Part shown: piece after piece, positions 7,283 to 15,921 of the stretch
Position numbering within the stretch: the stretch's first letter is position 1
Layout of the letters: each line of letters starts with the position of its first letter
Assembly: GCA_023665825.1 (NCBI GenBank)
Contig: JAMPDE010000001.1
Location: 1,227,581 to 1,261,862, forward strand
From: Alistipes senegalensis
Lineage (GTDB): Bacteria > Bacteroidota > Bacteroidia > Bacteroidales > Rikenellaceae
Length of the DNA: 34,282 nt
Reading direction: 5' to 3'
Position numbers and translations under genes: made by a program
Notes under the pieces: generated by a model
Databases searched by the model: none
Told to the model about the DNA's origin: nothing
Seen by the model: the letters and a program-made list of their open reading frames with translations, nothing else

Positions 7283-10200
7283 ATGAAAAACTCAATCTCC
7301 AAGTTATTGTTCGGGGCATGGGCGGTGCTTGCCGCCGGCTTGTTCGCCGCCTGCGTGGACGATAACGACGACAACGGGATGCCGTTCATCGAGGTGAATC
7401 CCGAGACGCTCGTATGCTCTCTCGACGGAATTTTTGAGGGGGGGGAAATTCCTTTGAGGTAAAATCCAACCGTGCGTGGACGCTCGTCGCCGAATCGGGC
7501 AGCGAATGGATCGAGTTCGAGCCCAAGCAGGGCCGCGAGGGCAAGACGAAAGTGGAATTGCTCGTGCCTTCGTCGAACGAGGGCCGGGTCGGCACGCTCA
7601 CTTTCCAGATCGCCAACGCTTACGGCGTGTACATGACCCAGTCGGTCGCCGTGCAGCAGGGCGATGCTCCCGTTGCCGGGCCTATCGCCTCGCTGGTCGC
7701 TTACATCAAGGAGAATTTGGCTTCTACATCGAGCGGTTCTACCGTCGATCTGAATTACTCGGAGCCGACCGTCGAGGGCGTCATTCTCGCCAACAACCAG
7801 TACGGCAACAATTTCGGCAAACTCTACGTGGGCGATAATGTCACCGCGCCCAATTCGGCCATTGTGCTCTACGATACCGGCGAGTTCACCAAAGACAAGA
7901 GTGCGAATTATCCCGTCGGCAAAAAAGTTACGCTCGACCTTTCCAACGCCAAATATACGCCCATCTACAACCTGCGCGAGTTGAAGGATGTCAAAATCGC
8001 GGTTTCGGACGAAGATGCCGTCGAGGTGGTCGTGCCGACGCTGACCGCCGCGCAATTCAAGACCGGCAACTATCAGGGCCAGTATGTCAAGATAACCGAC
8101 GTAACCCCGTTGGCCGAATTTGTCGGTCAGGCATGGGTTACAAATGCTAAACGTGCCGTGAAGTTGGATGCCGGCGGTGTGGAGATTCAGACTTATATGG
8201 CTACCGCTTCCGATGCGCCCGATTTCGCCAGCCTGCTTATCGCTGCCCAGCCGGGTGCCATTTGGGGTACGGCCGAGCAGCATAACAACGACGTTCAGAT
8301 TATCCCGACCAAGCCCGAAGACGTATTGGAACTTACTGCGGGCGGCGATCAGCCGGCCGTAACGACCGGTGGGGCGACCGCTGTCACGGCTGCATCGGTT
8401 ACGTTGTCCGGTTCTTCGCGCAACATCGACAACGCAACCGAAGTGGGCATCGCCTACAAAACCAATGACGCTACCGAAGTGGCTCCGACCGTTGTTCCGG
8501 CCGCTGCCGTCGCCGCAGAGTGGTCGGTGGAGGTCACCGGTCTGACCGAAGGCACTACCTATATGTATTATGCCTATGCGAAAGTCGGCGACACGGAATT
8601 CAAGGGCGCCGAGAAAACCTTTACGACCAAAACGATTTCCGACGCCGATATTTCGGTCGATTTTTCGGATATGTCGGTTTATCCGTCCGGCTTCCCCACA
8701 GGAAAAGGAACTACCGCGCTGGAAACGTATTTGTTTGGTGGCCTTTATAACATTGCCATTTGTGCACCGGATGCGTATTACAGATTGTCGTCAACCTTTG
8801 AAAATCAAGAATACACATGCCTATTCATGGGTAAAAAAGGGGCATATCTGGTACTTCCCGCACTTGAAGGCAAGTCGCTGATGAAGGTAGAGGCAAAGGC
8901 CAGCCCCAATGTAGCGGCCGGCGTCGAAATCGGCATATCGGATATGAACGATGCCGTAGTAGACGGTGGTGCGATTCAAGTATGGCAAAAAAATGGCACC
9001 TGTACCTATGAATTGAAAGGTACTACCGTTAATACCAGTTACAAACTCTATGTCAACAACGATAAGAATGTTCAGATCTCCACACTTGACCTTTATTATA
9101 TGGACGGGGAGGCTGTCAGTCTTTCACCTTCGACAAGTGAATTGACGTTCGAGCCTGATGAAACGACCGAACAGACGCAGGTGTATACATGGACTGGCAT
9201 TACAGACGGAGAATTAACCGTTTCGGTAGTACCTGAAGATTTCTTCACTGCGGACGTCGATGCCGATGGCAAGACCGTGAAAGTCACGCCGAAGGGTGAA
9301 AACGATTCCGATTCGCCGCGTACCGCTACCGTTACCGTCACTCTGACGGATAAAACGGACGCTTCCCGCACGGCCACCGCTACGATTTCCGTAACGCAGA
9401 AATCCCCTGCGCCGCAGCCTATCGACCAAATAATCGCTGGCGGGGCCGACAAGGATGCGTTCGTCGAGGGTGTGATTGTCGCCAAAAATACAAAGGGATT
9501 CATCTTGAAAGACGATACCGGTGTGGTGTATATTTATCTGAATGATGTGGTGCCGCAGAACATCGGTGACAAAGTGCAGGTGAAAGGTACGACCTATGTT
9601 CGCAACGGTGTGTTCCAAATCCAGAATAATCCTACGGTAACATTCGTCGAGACCGCTTCGTATACCCCGATGACACCGGAGCAGATGACCGCTTCGGAAA
9701 TCGATGCCTATGTGGGCGAAACCTCGTTTCCTGTAAAATACGTGCAGTATAAAGGCGTTTTGACCAATAGCGGCAGTTACTATAATGTCGAGATCGACGG
9801 CACCGCCGTGCAGGGCAGTATTCAGAATCCGCCGGCGAGCTTGAATCTTCCTGCGATGGTCGGTGCTCGCGTCGTCGTTACCGGTTATACCGTCGGAAAG
9901 AGCACTTCGGGCGGTACGACTTTCTTCAATACGATGGCGACGTCGGTCGAAGTCGATCCCAGTGCACCGGCGACGATTACAAAGGTCGATCCGAGTTCGT
10001 TGTCTTGGGCGAACGACGAGACGGACGCGCGAATCGTAACCGTCAAGGGTGCCAATCTGAACGGAATTACTTGCACGCTTTCCGGTGCCGGCAGCAGTCA
10101 TTTCACCGTCGTGGAGGGTGCTTCGACGACGACCGGTGCGATTACCACAATCGAGTTGACTGTTACGCCGACTGCCGCGAATACGGGCGCCGACGGTATT

Positions 10201-10701
10201 ACCGAAACCTTGACCGTCCAAGCCAACGGCGGCAACTCGAAAGAAATTATATTGGAACATAAAAAAATGCCGTCTGGGGATCAATTGGTTGTTACACTCG
10301 AAACGAAAAAGGGTTCGGGTTTACCAACTACCCAAAATACAACAGAAGAGGGTAGCGTAACGATTGGCTCTTATACATGGGGGACTTTTAATGTCAAACA
10401 AAACGATCAATATCTGATGATATACGGAAATACTGGTTATGTAGCAACCCCAGCAATAAGCGGAAAAACATTACAAAGTGTTGTGGTTACGACCAGTAGT
10501 GGTATTGCGGCGGCAGCGGCGGTTACAATTAAATCGACAGATGGAGCTATTGTTTCAGCGGAGCAAGTTGTCGGGGCGAAAAAAAATACTCCATTTACGT
10601 TTGATTTAATTGGGGCAACAGAAAACACCTCATATCGAATCAATTCTTCGGTATCGGGTAAGAATACGCAACTTGTGGAAATCAAGCTGATATACGAATA
10701 A
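7283..10701 (+). CDS. Large multidomain surface lipoprotein (BACON / DUF5689-like), frame broken in a G8 tract
   Basis: The ATG at 7283 opens a lipoprotein signal ending LFAAC (Cys24) with an acidic VDDNDD tail, the Bacteroidetes surface-export type. This frame stops at 7460-7462 after 59 codons. The rest (first internal ATG 7552) is open to 10701 in the -1 frame. One extra G in the run at 7438-7445 would join them into about 1139 residues. Approximate domains in that product: BACON 45-125, DUF5689-like 126-356, fibronectin III-like 358-451, beta-sandwich 452-608, BACON-like 608-708, second OB/DUF5689-like 710-893, BACON/Ig-like 893-993 and second beta-sandwich 996-1139. The two beta-sandwiches are clearly related (shared GKxL, DGAxV-like, NTSY and KNxQ patterns). 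It is likely a surface-exposed binding protein of the nuclease/TonB locus downstream; the ligand is unknown. Whether the break is phase variation, programmed slippage, decay or a sequencing error is open. Confidence 0.8.
7438..7445 (+). repeat. G8 homopolymer at the frame break
   Basis: Eight consecutive G, preceded by TTTTTGA and followed by AAATT. Upstream codons read GAG GGG GGG GAA and soon hit TAA. The -1 frame after GGG GGG reads GGA AAT TCC TTT GAG and continues into a normal BACON strand (NSFEVKSNRAW). Nine or six G would restore the frame. It is also a plausible slippery site for -1 ribosomal or transcriptional slippage. Confidence 0.85.
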
Positions 10702-10753
10702 ATTCCGTTCTCGCCTCCGGCAGACTTCGTTCTGCCGGAGGTCGGGACGGAAT
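10702..10753 (+). terminator. Long intercistronic hairpin (terminator or attenuator)
   Basis: CCTCCGGCAGA (10714-10724) pairs perfectly with TCTGCCGGAGG (10731-10741) around CTTCGT. An outer arm (10702-10713 with 10742-10753) extends the stem to about 23 pairs with one mismatch and some G-U pairs. It begins right after the stop codon of the lipoprotein gene. A T5 run occurs only about 10 bases downstream, and no promoter box is visible before the next ATG at 10790. Partial termination or mRNA stabilisation inside the operon seems more likely than full termination. Confidence 0.6.
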
Positions 10754-10789
10754 AGACGGACTTTTTGTTGATTTTTAACTTGAATCCGA

Positions 10790-12049
10790 ATGATTTTCAA
10801 AACGATATTTCGTTCGCGGACGGCCGTGCGGGTCGTAGCGGCGATATTCGGCATCGCGTCGTTCGCGATGACCGCTTGCAATGACGACGACGGGCCCGTC
10901 GGGCCGTTGGTCGAATGGGACTTGTCGAAGCCCATTTACCCCGACCAAGAGGGAAACGCCGTGCTGCTGCTTTCCGGTGCGGCCGGCACTTCGTGGACGG
11001 CCGAAATCATCTCCGGCGGCGACTGGGTGTCGTTCGGCCGGTCGGCTACGGCCGAACAGAGCGGCATCTCCGAAACGAGCGGCACGGTCGGCAAGGGCGT
11101 TGCCGGCACACGTCTGTTAGTCTATTATTGGCCCAATTCGACACCCGACGAACGGAGCGCCGTCATCCGCTTTGCGTATCAAGGGGCTGAGCCGGTCGCT
11201 TTGGAGCTGGTGCAGAACAGTGCGGCGGGCAATCGGAACATTTACCAGACCGGCAAGGACAAGGTCTGGCCCGAAATTCCGGCCCAATTGACGCGTAACA
11301 CACCTTATATAAAAACCGCCGACCTCATCTATGTGACCCATACGGCGCCGTTGACCGATCCTGCGACCGACCGCACGTTCAACGCGCGCAATTACACGTT
11401 GTGCTTCGACAAAACGAAGTTCGGCGCATGGTGGGTGGCTTATCCGCTCCACAAGGTCTACACCGGTTCGGGTCGTAACGAAAGTTGGACGTTCGACCCG
11501 AAAATCCCGTCGGAATATCAGGCCGACCTGACCCACAGTTATACGGATAGGAATCTCGATCGCGGGCACCAGATTCCGAATGCCGATCGCAGCGCGAATC
11601 TCACGATGCAGGCGCAGACGTACTATTTCTCGAACATGACGCCGCAAAATTCGCAGCTTAACCAAAAGCCATGGGCGAGGCTCGAAGCCAAAGCCCGCGA
11701 CAGTTGGATGTGCTCCGATACGCTTTATGTCGTTACGGGGGCTTGCTGGCAGACGAATACGACCAATACGACCACCGACGCTGCCGGTAAGGCGTGCCCC
11801 ATTCCCGACCACTATTTCAAGGTGTTCGTGCGTACGGTCGCCGGCAATGTCCGCGAGGAGGGCGACGAACTGTGGCGCCACGAATGCAAATCCATCGGCT
11901 TCTGGGTGGCGAATGCCGACGGTCAGGGCGAGGCGAAAGATTGGGTGAAGAGCGTCGCCGAAATCGAGCAATTGACCGGATTCGAGTTCTTCCCCACCGT
12001 CAGCGATGCCGTGAAGGAGCAGAAAGACCCCGCTTCGTGGGGGCTATAA
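10790..12049 (+). CDS. DNA/RNA non-specific endonuclease (NucA/Serratia type), surface lipoprotein
   Basis: 419 residues. The signal sequence ends FAMTAC with Cys30 followed by NDDDG, predicting an outer-membrane lipoprotein probably exposed on the surface. Residues about 40-145 look like a BACON-type beta-sandwich. The beta-beta-alpha metal nuclease domain follows (about 150-415). It has DRGHQ with His260 as general base, and SNMTPQNSQLN in which Asn291 is the probable Mg ligand by analogy with Serratia nuclease Asn119. Cleavage of extracellular DNA and RNA to oligonucleotides is the family activity. It follows the long hairpin and precedes the EEP-fold gene by 22 bases, so it belongs to the same locus as the TonB receptor. 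An N-terminal BACON domain on such a nuclease suggests anchoring or target binding. Start: the first ATG giving a proper lipoprotein signal. Confidence 0.93.
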   Translation: MIFKTIFRSRTAVRVVAAIFGIASFAMTACNDDDGPVGPLVEWDLSKPIYPDQEGNAVLLLSGAAGTSWTAEIISGGDWVSFGRSATAEQSGISETSGTVGKGVAGTRLLVYYWPNSTPDERSAVIRFAYQGAEPVALELVQNSAAGNRNIYQTGKDKVWPEIPAQLTRNTPYIKTADLIYVTHTAPLTDPATDRTFNARNYTLCFDKTKFGAWWVAYPLHKVYTGSGRNESWTFDPKIPSEYQADLTHSYTDRNLDRGHQIPNADRSANLTMQAQTYYFSNMTPQNSQLNQKPWARLEAKARDSWMCSDTLYVVTGACWQTNTTNTTTDAAGKACPIPDHYFKVFVRTVAGNVREEGDELWRHECKSIGFWVANADGQGEAKDWVKSVAEIEQLTGFEFFPTVSDAVKEQKDPASWGL

Positions 12050-12071
12050 CCGTCTGAAACGTATTGAGAAA

Positions 12072-13106
12072 ATGAAAAAAAATCTCTTTTTCACTTTGTC
12101 GCTCGTCGCGTTGTTCGCGGTCGGTTTCGCGCAGAAACCGTACAAAGTGGTCTTTTACAACCTCGAAAATTTCTTCGATACGATCAACGACCCTGAAGTG
12201 CGCGACGACGAGTTCACTCCCGACGGGCCCAAACAGTGGAATACGGCCAAATACCGGAAGAAACTGGACAACGTCGAACGGGTGCTTTTCGGTATCGCCG
12301 CGTCCGACAAGAACTATCCGGCCGTCATCGGCGTGTCGGAGGTCGAGACGCGTTCGGTGCTCGAAGACATCGTCGCTACGCCGAAACTCGCTCCGGCCGA
12401 CTACCGCATCGTGCACTACGATTCGCCCGAAGCGCGCGGGGTCGACGTCGCGTTCTTGTACCGTCCAGACGTCTTCAAGCTCGAAGGCAGTTTTCCCGTG
12501 CGGACGGTCGTGCCGACGTTGCCCAACTTCAAGACGCGCGACATTCTGACCATGTGGGGTACGATCGCCGACGAGCCGTTTTTCTTCATGGTGGCGCACT
12601 GGCCGTCGCGTTTGGGCGGCAAGGAGGCTTCGGAGTTCAAGCGGATCGCCGTCGGCGAGCAGATGCGGCGCATCGCCGATTCGGTACTGGCCGTGAATCC
12701 GGCGACGAAAATCCTCGCGATGGGCGACTTCAACGACGACCCGACGGACAGGAGCATCGCCGAAGGGCTCGGCGGCCGTGCCAAACTCAAAACGCTGGCC
12801 AAAGGGGAGTTCTTCAATCCTTTCGCCGAGATGCACCGTGCGGGGCTGGGTACGCTGGCTTACGGCGACGCTTGGAATCTGTTCGACAACATCGTCGTGA
12901 CGGAGAACTTGGCGACGGGTTCGGAGGGCGAGCTGCGATTGCAGCGGGCGCCCGGCTCGAAGTACTACGGCAACATCTTCAAGCAGCACTACATGGTGCA
13001 GCGCGAGGGTCAGTTCAAGGGGTATCCGTTGCGTACGTTCGTCGGTAACAATTTTCAGGGCGGGTACAGCGACCACTTCCCCGTCTATGTCTATTTCGCC
13101 AAATAA
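12072..13106 (+). CDS. Secreted endonuclease/exonuclease/phosphatase-fold enzyme
   Basis: 344 residues. A Sec signal (KKNLFFTLSLVALFAVGFAQ) with no lipobox sends it to the periplasm or outside. The DNase I-like fold is shown by YNLENFFD near the N-terminus, GVSEVE with the metal-binding Glu near residue 92, RGVDVAFLYRP, VAHWPSR, MGDFNDDP (about 217-224) and a C-terminal YSDHFPVYVYF with the catalytic Asp-His. All key residues of the family are present. Members hydrolyse phosphodiester or phosphoester bonds in nucleic acids, sugar phosphates or lipids. The neighbours, a surface nuclease and a TonB receptor, point to oligonucleotide or nucleotide processing, which is inference. It sits 22 bases after the nuclease gene and 15 bases before the receptor. 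Confidence 0.9.
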   Translation: MKKNLFFTLSLVALFAVGFAQKPYKVVFYNLENFFDTINDPEVRDDEFTPDGPKQWNTAKYRKKLDNVERVLFGIAASDKNYPAVIGVSEVETRSVLEDIVATPKLAPADYRIVHYDSPEARGVDVAFLYRPDVFKLEGSFPVRTVVPTLPNFKTRDILTMWGTIADEPFFFMVAHWPSRLGGKEASEFKRIAVGEQMRRIADSVLAVNPATKILAMGDFNDDPTDRSIAEGLGGRAKLKTLAKGEFFNPFAEMHRAGLGTLAYGDAWNLFDNIVVTENLATGSEGELRLQRAPGSKYYGNIFKQHYMVQREGQFKGYPLRTFVGNNFQGGYSDHFPVYVYFAK

Positions 13107-13121
13107 AAACATTCGCATATC

Positions 13122-15896
13122 ATGAAAATCAAAACATTATTGACCCTGATCCTGTCCGTCGCGACGCTTTCTGCCTTTGCGCAGGGCGGCGGCATCACGG
13201 GCAAGATCGTGTCGCGAGCGGGGCGGAGTGCGCTCGCCGGCGTGAAGGTGACGATGACGCCCGGCGAACGGACGACCGTTTCCGATGCGGAGGGCGAGTT
13301 CTTGTTCGACGACGTTCCGGCCGGCAGTTACTCGTTGACGTTCGAGGCGGAGGAGTTCGAGCCGTCGACCATCGCCGTGCGGGTCGAGCGGACGCTTCGC
13401 GACCTCAATATGGTCGTGCTCGTGCCCGCTATGCCGCAGCAGACGCTCGACGACGCCATTTTCGCGGAGTTCGACACTGAAACGACCGACGATGCGCAGT
13501 CGTTGCCGACTTCGCTTTCGGCATCGAAAGATATTTTCAATAACATTGCGTCGTACAAATTCAGCGAGATGCGTTTCAATGTGCGCGGCTATGATTCGCA
13601 GAATCAGGACGTTTACATGAACGGCATCCGGCTCAACGACGCCATGACCGGTTATACGCCTTGGTCGCTGTGGAGCGGTCTGAACGACGCCACCCGCAAC
13701 CAAGAAGTGACGTCGGGCATCGAAATGTCCGATGTCGGTCTGGGCGGCATCGGCGGTACGACCAATATCAACACCAGCCCGTCGCAGATGCGCAAGGGTC
13801 TGCGTGCCAGTCTGGTAAACGGCAACTCGATGTATCGGTTCCGCGCGATGGTTTCCTACGCTTCCGGTTATCAAGACAACGGGTGGGCGTATGCTTTCTC
13901 GCTTTCGACCCGTCAGGGCGGCAACTCCTACGTGCAAGGCGTCTATTACAACGCCTACGGCTATTTCGCCGCCGTCGAAAAACGCTTCGATGCACGTCAT
14001 CGGCTGGCGTTGACGCTCTTGGGCGCACCCACCGAACGCGGTGCGCAGCAGGCCGCCACGCAGGAGGCCGCCACGCAGGAGGCCTACGACTTGGTCGGCA
14101 ACAATTACTACAATCCCAACTGGGGCTGGCAGAACGGCAAACGCCGCAATGCCCGCGTGCGCGACAACCACGAACCCATCGTGCTGTTGAACTATGCGTT
14201 CGATATTTCCGACCGTTCGCAGTTGAGGCTGGCGACCTCCCTCCGTTTCGGTAAGAACGGCTATTCCGCGCTGACTTGGCAGAACGGCCCCGACCCGCGC
14301 CCCGATTATTACCGCAAATTGCCCAGTTATCTCGCTTCGGATGGCAACGCGCTCGGTGCGGCTTGGCAGGCGGTCTATTGGCAGGCGAATTACGACAATA
14401 TCCGCCACTTCGACTGGGACGGCATGTACCGGACCAACTACATCCAGAACAGCCCCGCCGACGAGGAGGTTTACGGGCCCGGCCACCGCTCGAACTACAT
14501 GGTCGAGGAGCGGCATACCGACCAGCTCGACTGGAATTTCGCGGCCAATTTCTCGCATCTGTTCCGCGATAATTCAAAGCTCAACGGCGGTTTGCGCTTG
14601 CGCCGCAACCGCACGGAGTATTATTCGCAGGTGAAAGACCTGTTGGGCGGCGATTATTGGGTCGATATCGACAAGTTCGCCGAACGCGATTTCGCATCGG
14701 ACGTGCTGGCCTACCAGAACAATCTGGATTACTACGACCGATACGGCCACGCCCACGCTGCGAAAGTGGGGGACAAGTACAGCTACGATTACTATGCCCA
14801 CGTGTTGAACAGCGATGTTTGGCTTTCCTACAACATGAATTTCGGCGGATTGGGCATTACGGTCGGCGGCGAAATCGGTTATGCCGCGATGTGGCGCGAG
14901 GGTCTGTGGCGCAAGGGCTTGTTCCCCGACAACTCCAAAGGCGATTCCAAGACGCTGGATTACCTCACTTACAAAGGCAAAGCCAATTTCACGTACCGTT
15001 TCTCGGCAGCGCACGCTGTTGAAGCGAATATCGTCTACATGCAGAAAGCACCCGAATTCCAGTCGGCCTTCGTGTCGCCCCGTACCCGCAACACGATTAC
15101 GCCGGGTATTTCGCCCGAGCGCGTTTTCGGCATCGATGCGGCTTACTCGCTGCGGCTGGGCGATATCAAGGCGCGCGTTTCGGGATACTATACCCGCGTG
15201 AATAATCAGTCGAAAGTGATGTCCTATTACGACGACGTGGCGGCCACGTACACCAATTTCGCCATGAGCGGCATCGACAAGCTCTACTTCGGTCTCGAAG
15301 CAGCCGTTTCCGTGCCGCTCTACCGCACGCTCACGCTCAACGGAGCCGTCAGCTGGGGTCAGTACACCTACGACTCGAATCCCGATTACATCCAGACGCA
15401 GGACAACAGCGGCAGCATCGTTTCGTCGGGCAAGGTCTACTGGAAGAACTTCCGGTTGGAGAGCACGCCTCAGACGGCGGTCAATATCGGCTTGTCCTAC
15501 CGGTCGAACAAGAACGTCTACCTCTCGGCCGATTTCAACTATTACAATAACATGTATCTGTCGATGAGCCCCATCTATCGCACCGACGCGGTGATTACCT
15601 CCGGCATGTCGACCGCCGACATCGCCAATATGCGCCGGCAGGAGCGTTTCGACGGGGCCTATACGCTCAATGCCAGCATCGGCAAGAACTGGTTCATCCA
15701 CCGGAAGTATACGCTGGGCTTCAGCCTCGACGTCAAGAACATCCTGAACGACCAGTCGATCAAGACCGGCGGTTACGAGCAGACCCGTCTCTCGAAGAAT
15801 ACCGAAACGACCGTGACTTCCTACCAACCGTTCGATTCCAAGTATTTCTACCTCTTCGGGACGACCTATTACCTGAATATCTATTTCCGTTTCTGA
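13122..15896 (+). CDS. SusC-like TonB-dependent outer-membrane receptor
   Basis: 924 residues. A Sec signal (MKIKTLLTLILSVATLSAFA) is followed by a carboxypeptidase-regulatory-like beta-sandwich (about 23-105; GKIVSRAGRSALAGVKV, GEFLFDDVPAGSYSL). The plug comes next (about 120-235; FNVRGYDSQNQDVYMNG, GGIGGTTNINTSPS), then a 22-strand-type barrel ending in YLNIYFRF with the terminal Phe used for outer-membrane assembly. It imports a substrate through the outer membrane using TonB energy. No SusD follows; a DUF5689-type lipoprotein takes that place 25 bases downstream. With two nuclease-type enzymes upstream, oligonucleotides or nucleotides are the likely cargo, though this is inference. A perfect 15-bp tandem duplication adds a second AATQE in a turn near residue 315. 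Confidence 0.92.
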   Translation: MKIKTLLTLILSVATLSAFAQGGGITGKIVSRAGRSALAGVKVTMTPGERTTVSDAEGEFLFDDVPAGSYSLTFEAEEFEPSTIAVRVERTLRDLNMVVLVPAMPQQTLDDAIFAEFDTETTDDAQSLPTSLSASKDIFNNIASYKFSEMRFNVRGYDSQNQDVYMNGIRLNDAMTGYTPWSLWSGLNDATRNQEVTSGIEMSDVGLGGIGGTTNINTSPSQMRKGLRASLVNGNSMYRFRAMVSYASGYQDNGWAYAFSLSTRQGGNSYVQGVYYNAYGYFAAVEKRFDARHRLALTLLGAPTERGAQQAATQEAATQEAYDLVGNNYYNPNWGWQNGKRRNARVRDNHEPIVLLNYAFDISDRSQLRLATSLRFGKNGYSALTWQNGPDPRPDYYRKLPSYLASDGNALGAAWQAVYWQANYDNIRHFDWDGMYRTNYIQNSPADEEVYGPGHRSNYMVEERHTDQLDWNFAANFSHLFRDNSKLNGGLRLRRNRTEYYSQVKDLLGGDYWVDIDKFAERDFASDVLAYQNNLDYYDRYGHAHAAKVGDKYSYDYYAHVLNSDVWLSYNMNFGGLGITVGGEIGYAAMWREGLWRKGLFPDNSKGDSKTLDYLTYKGKANFTYRFSAAHAVEANIVYMQKAPEFQSAFVSPRTRNTITPGISPERVFGIDAAYSLRLGDIKARVSGYYTRVNNQSKVMSYYDDVAATYTNFAMSGIDKLYFGLEAAVSVPLYRTLTLNGAVSWGQYTYDSNPDYIQTQDNSGSIVSSGKVYWKNFRLESTPQTAVNIGLSYRSNKNVYLSADFNYYNNMYLSMSPIYRTDAVITSGMSTADIANMRRQERFDGAYTLNASIGKNWFIHRKYTLGFSLDVKNILNDQSIKTGGYEQTRLSKNTETTVTSYQPFDSKYFYLFGTTYYLNIYFRF
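14052..14084 (+). repeat. 15-bp tandem duplication in the receptor gene
   Basis: GCCGCCACGCAGGAG occurs twice back to back (14052-14066 and 14067-14081), followed by a partial third GCC. It encodes AATQE-AATQE-A in frame, inside a predicted turn of the barrel. The identity at the DNA level suggests a recent duplication. Confidence 0.85.
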
Positions 15897-15921
15897 CAGC
15901 GGCGGACAAAGACGAAATGTT

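Noticed and set aside
7552-10701. Treating the ATG at 7552 as the real start of the large lipoprotein gene
   Set aside because: It falls inside a BACON domain, leaves the protein without a signal peptide and ignores the matching signal-peptide frame upstream; the G8 frame break explains the gap better.
12072-13106. The EEP-fold enzyme as a sphingomyelinase or inositol phosphatase
   Set aside because: The fold allows it, but its place beside a nuclease and a TonB receptor favours nucleic-acid substrates. This is not excluded, only less likely.
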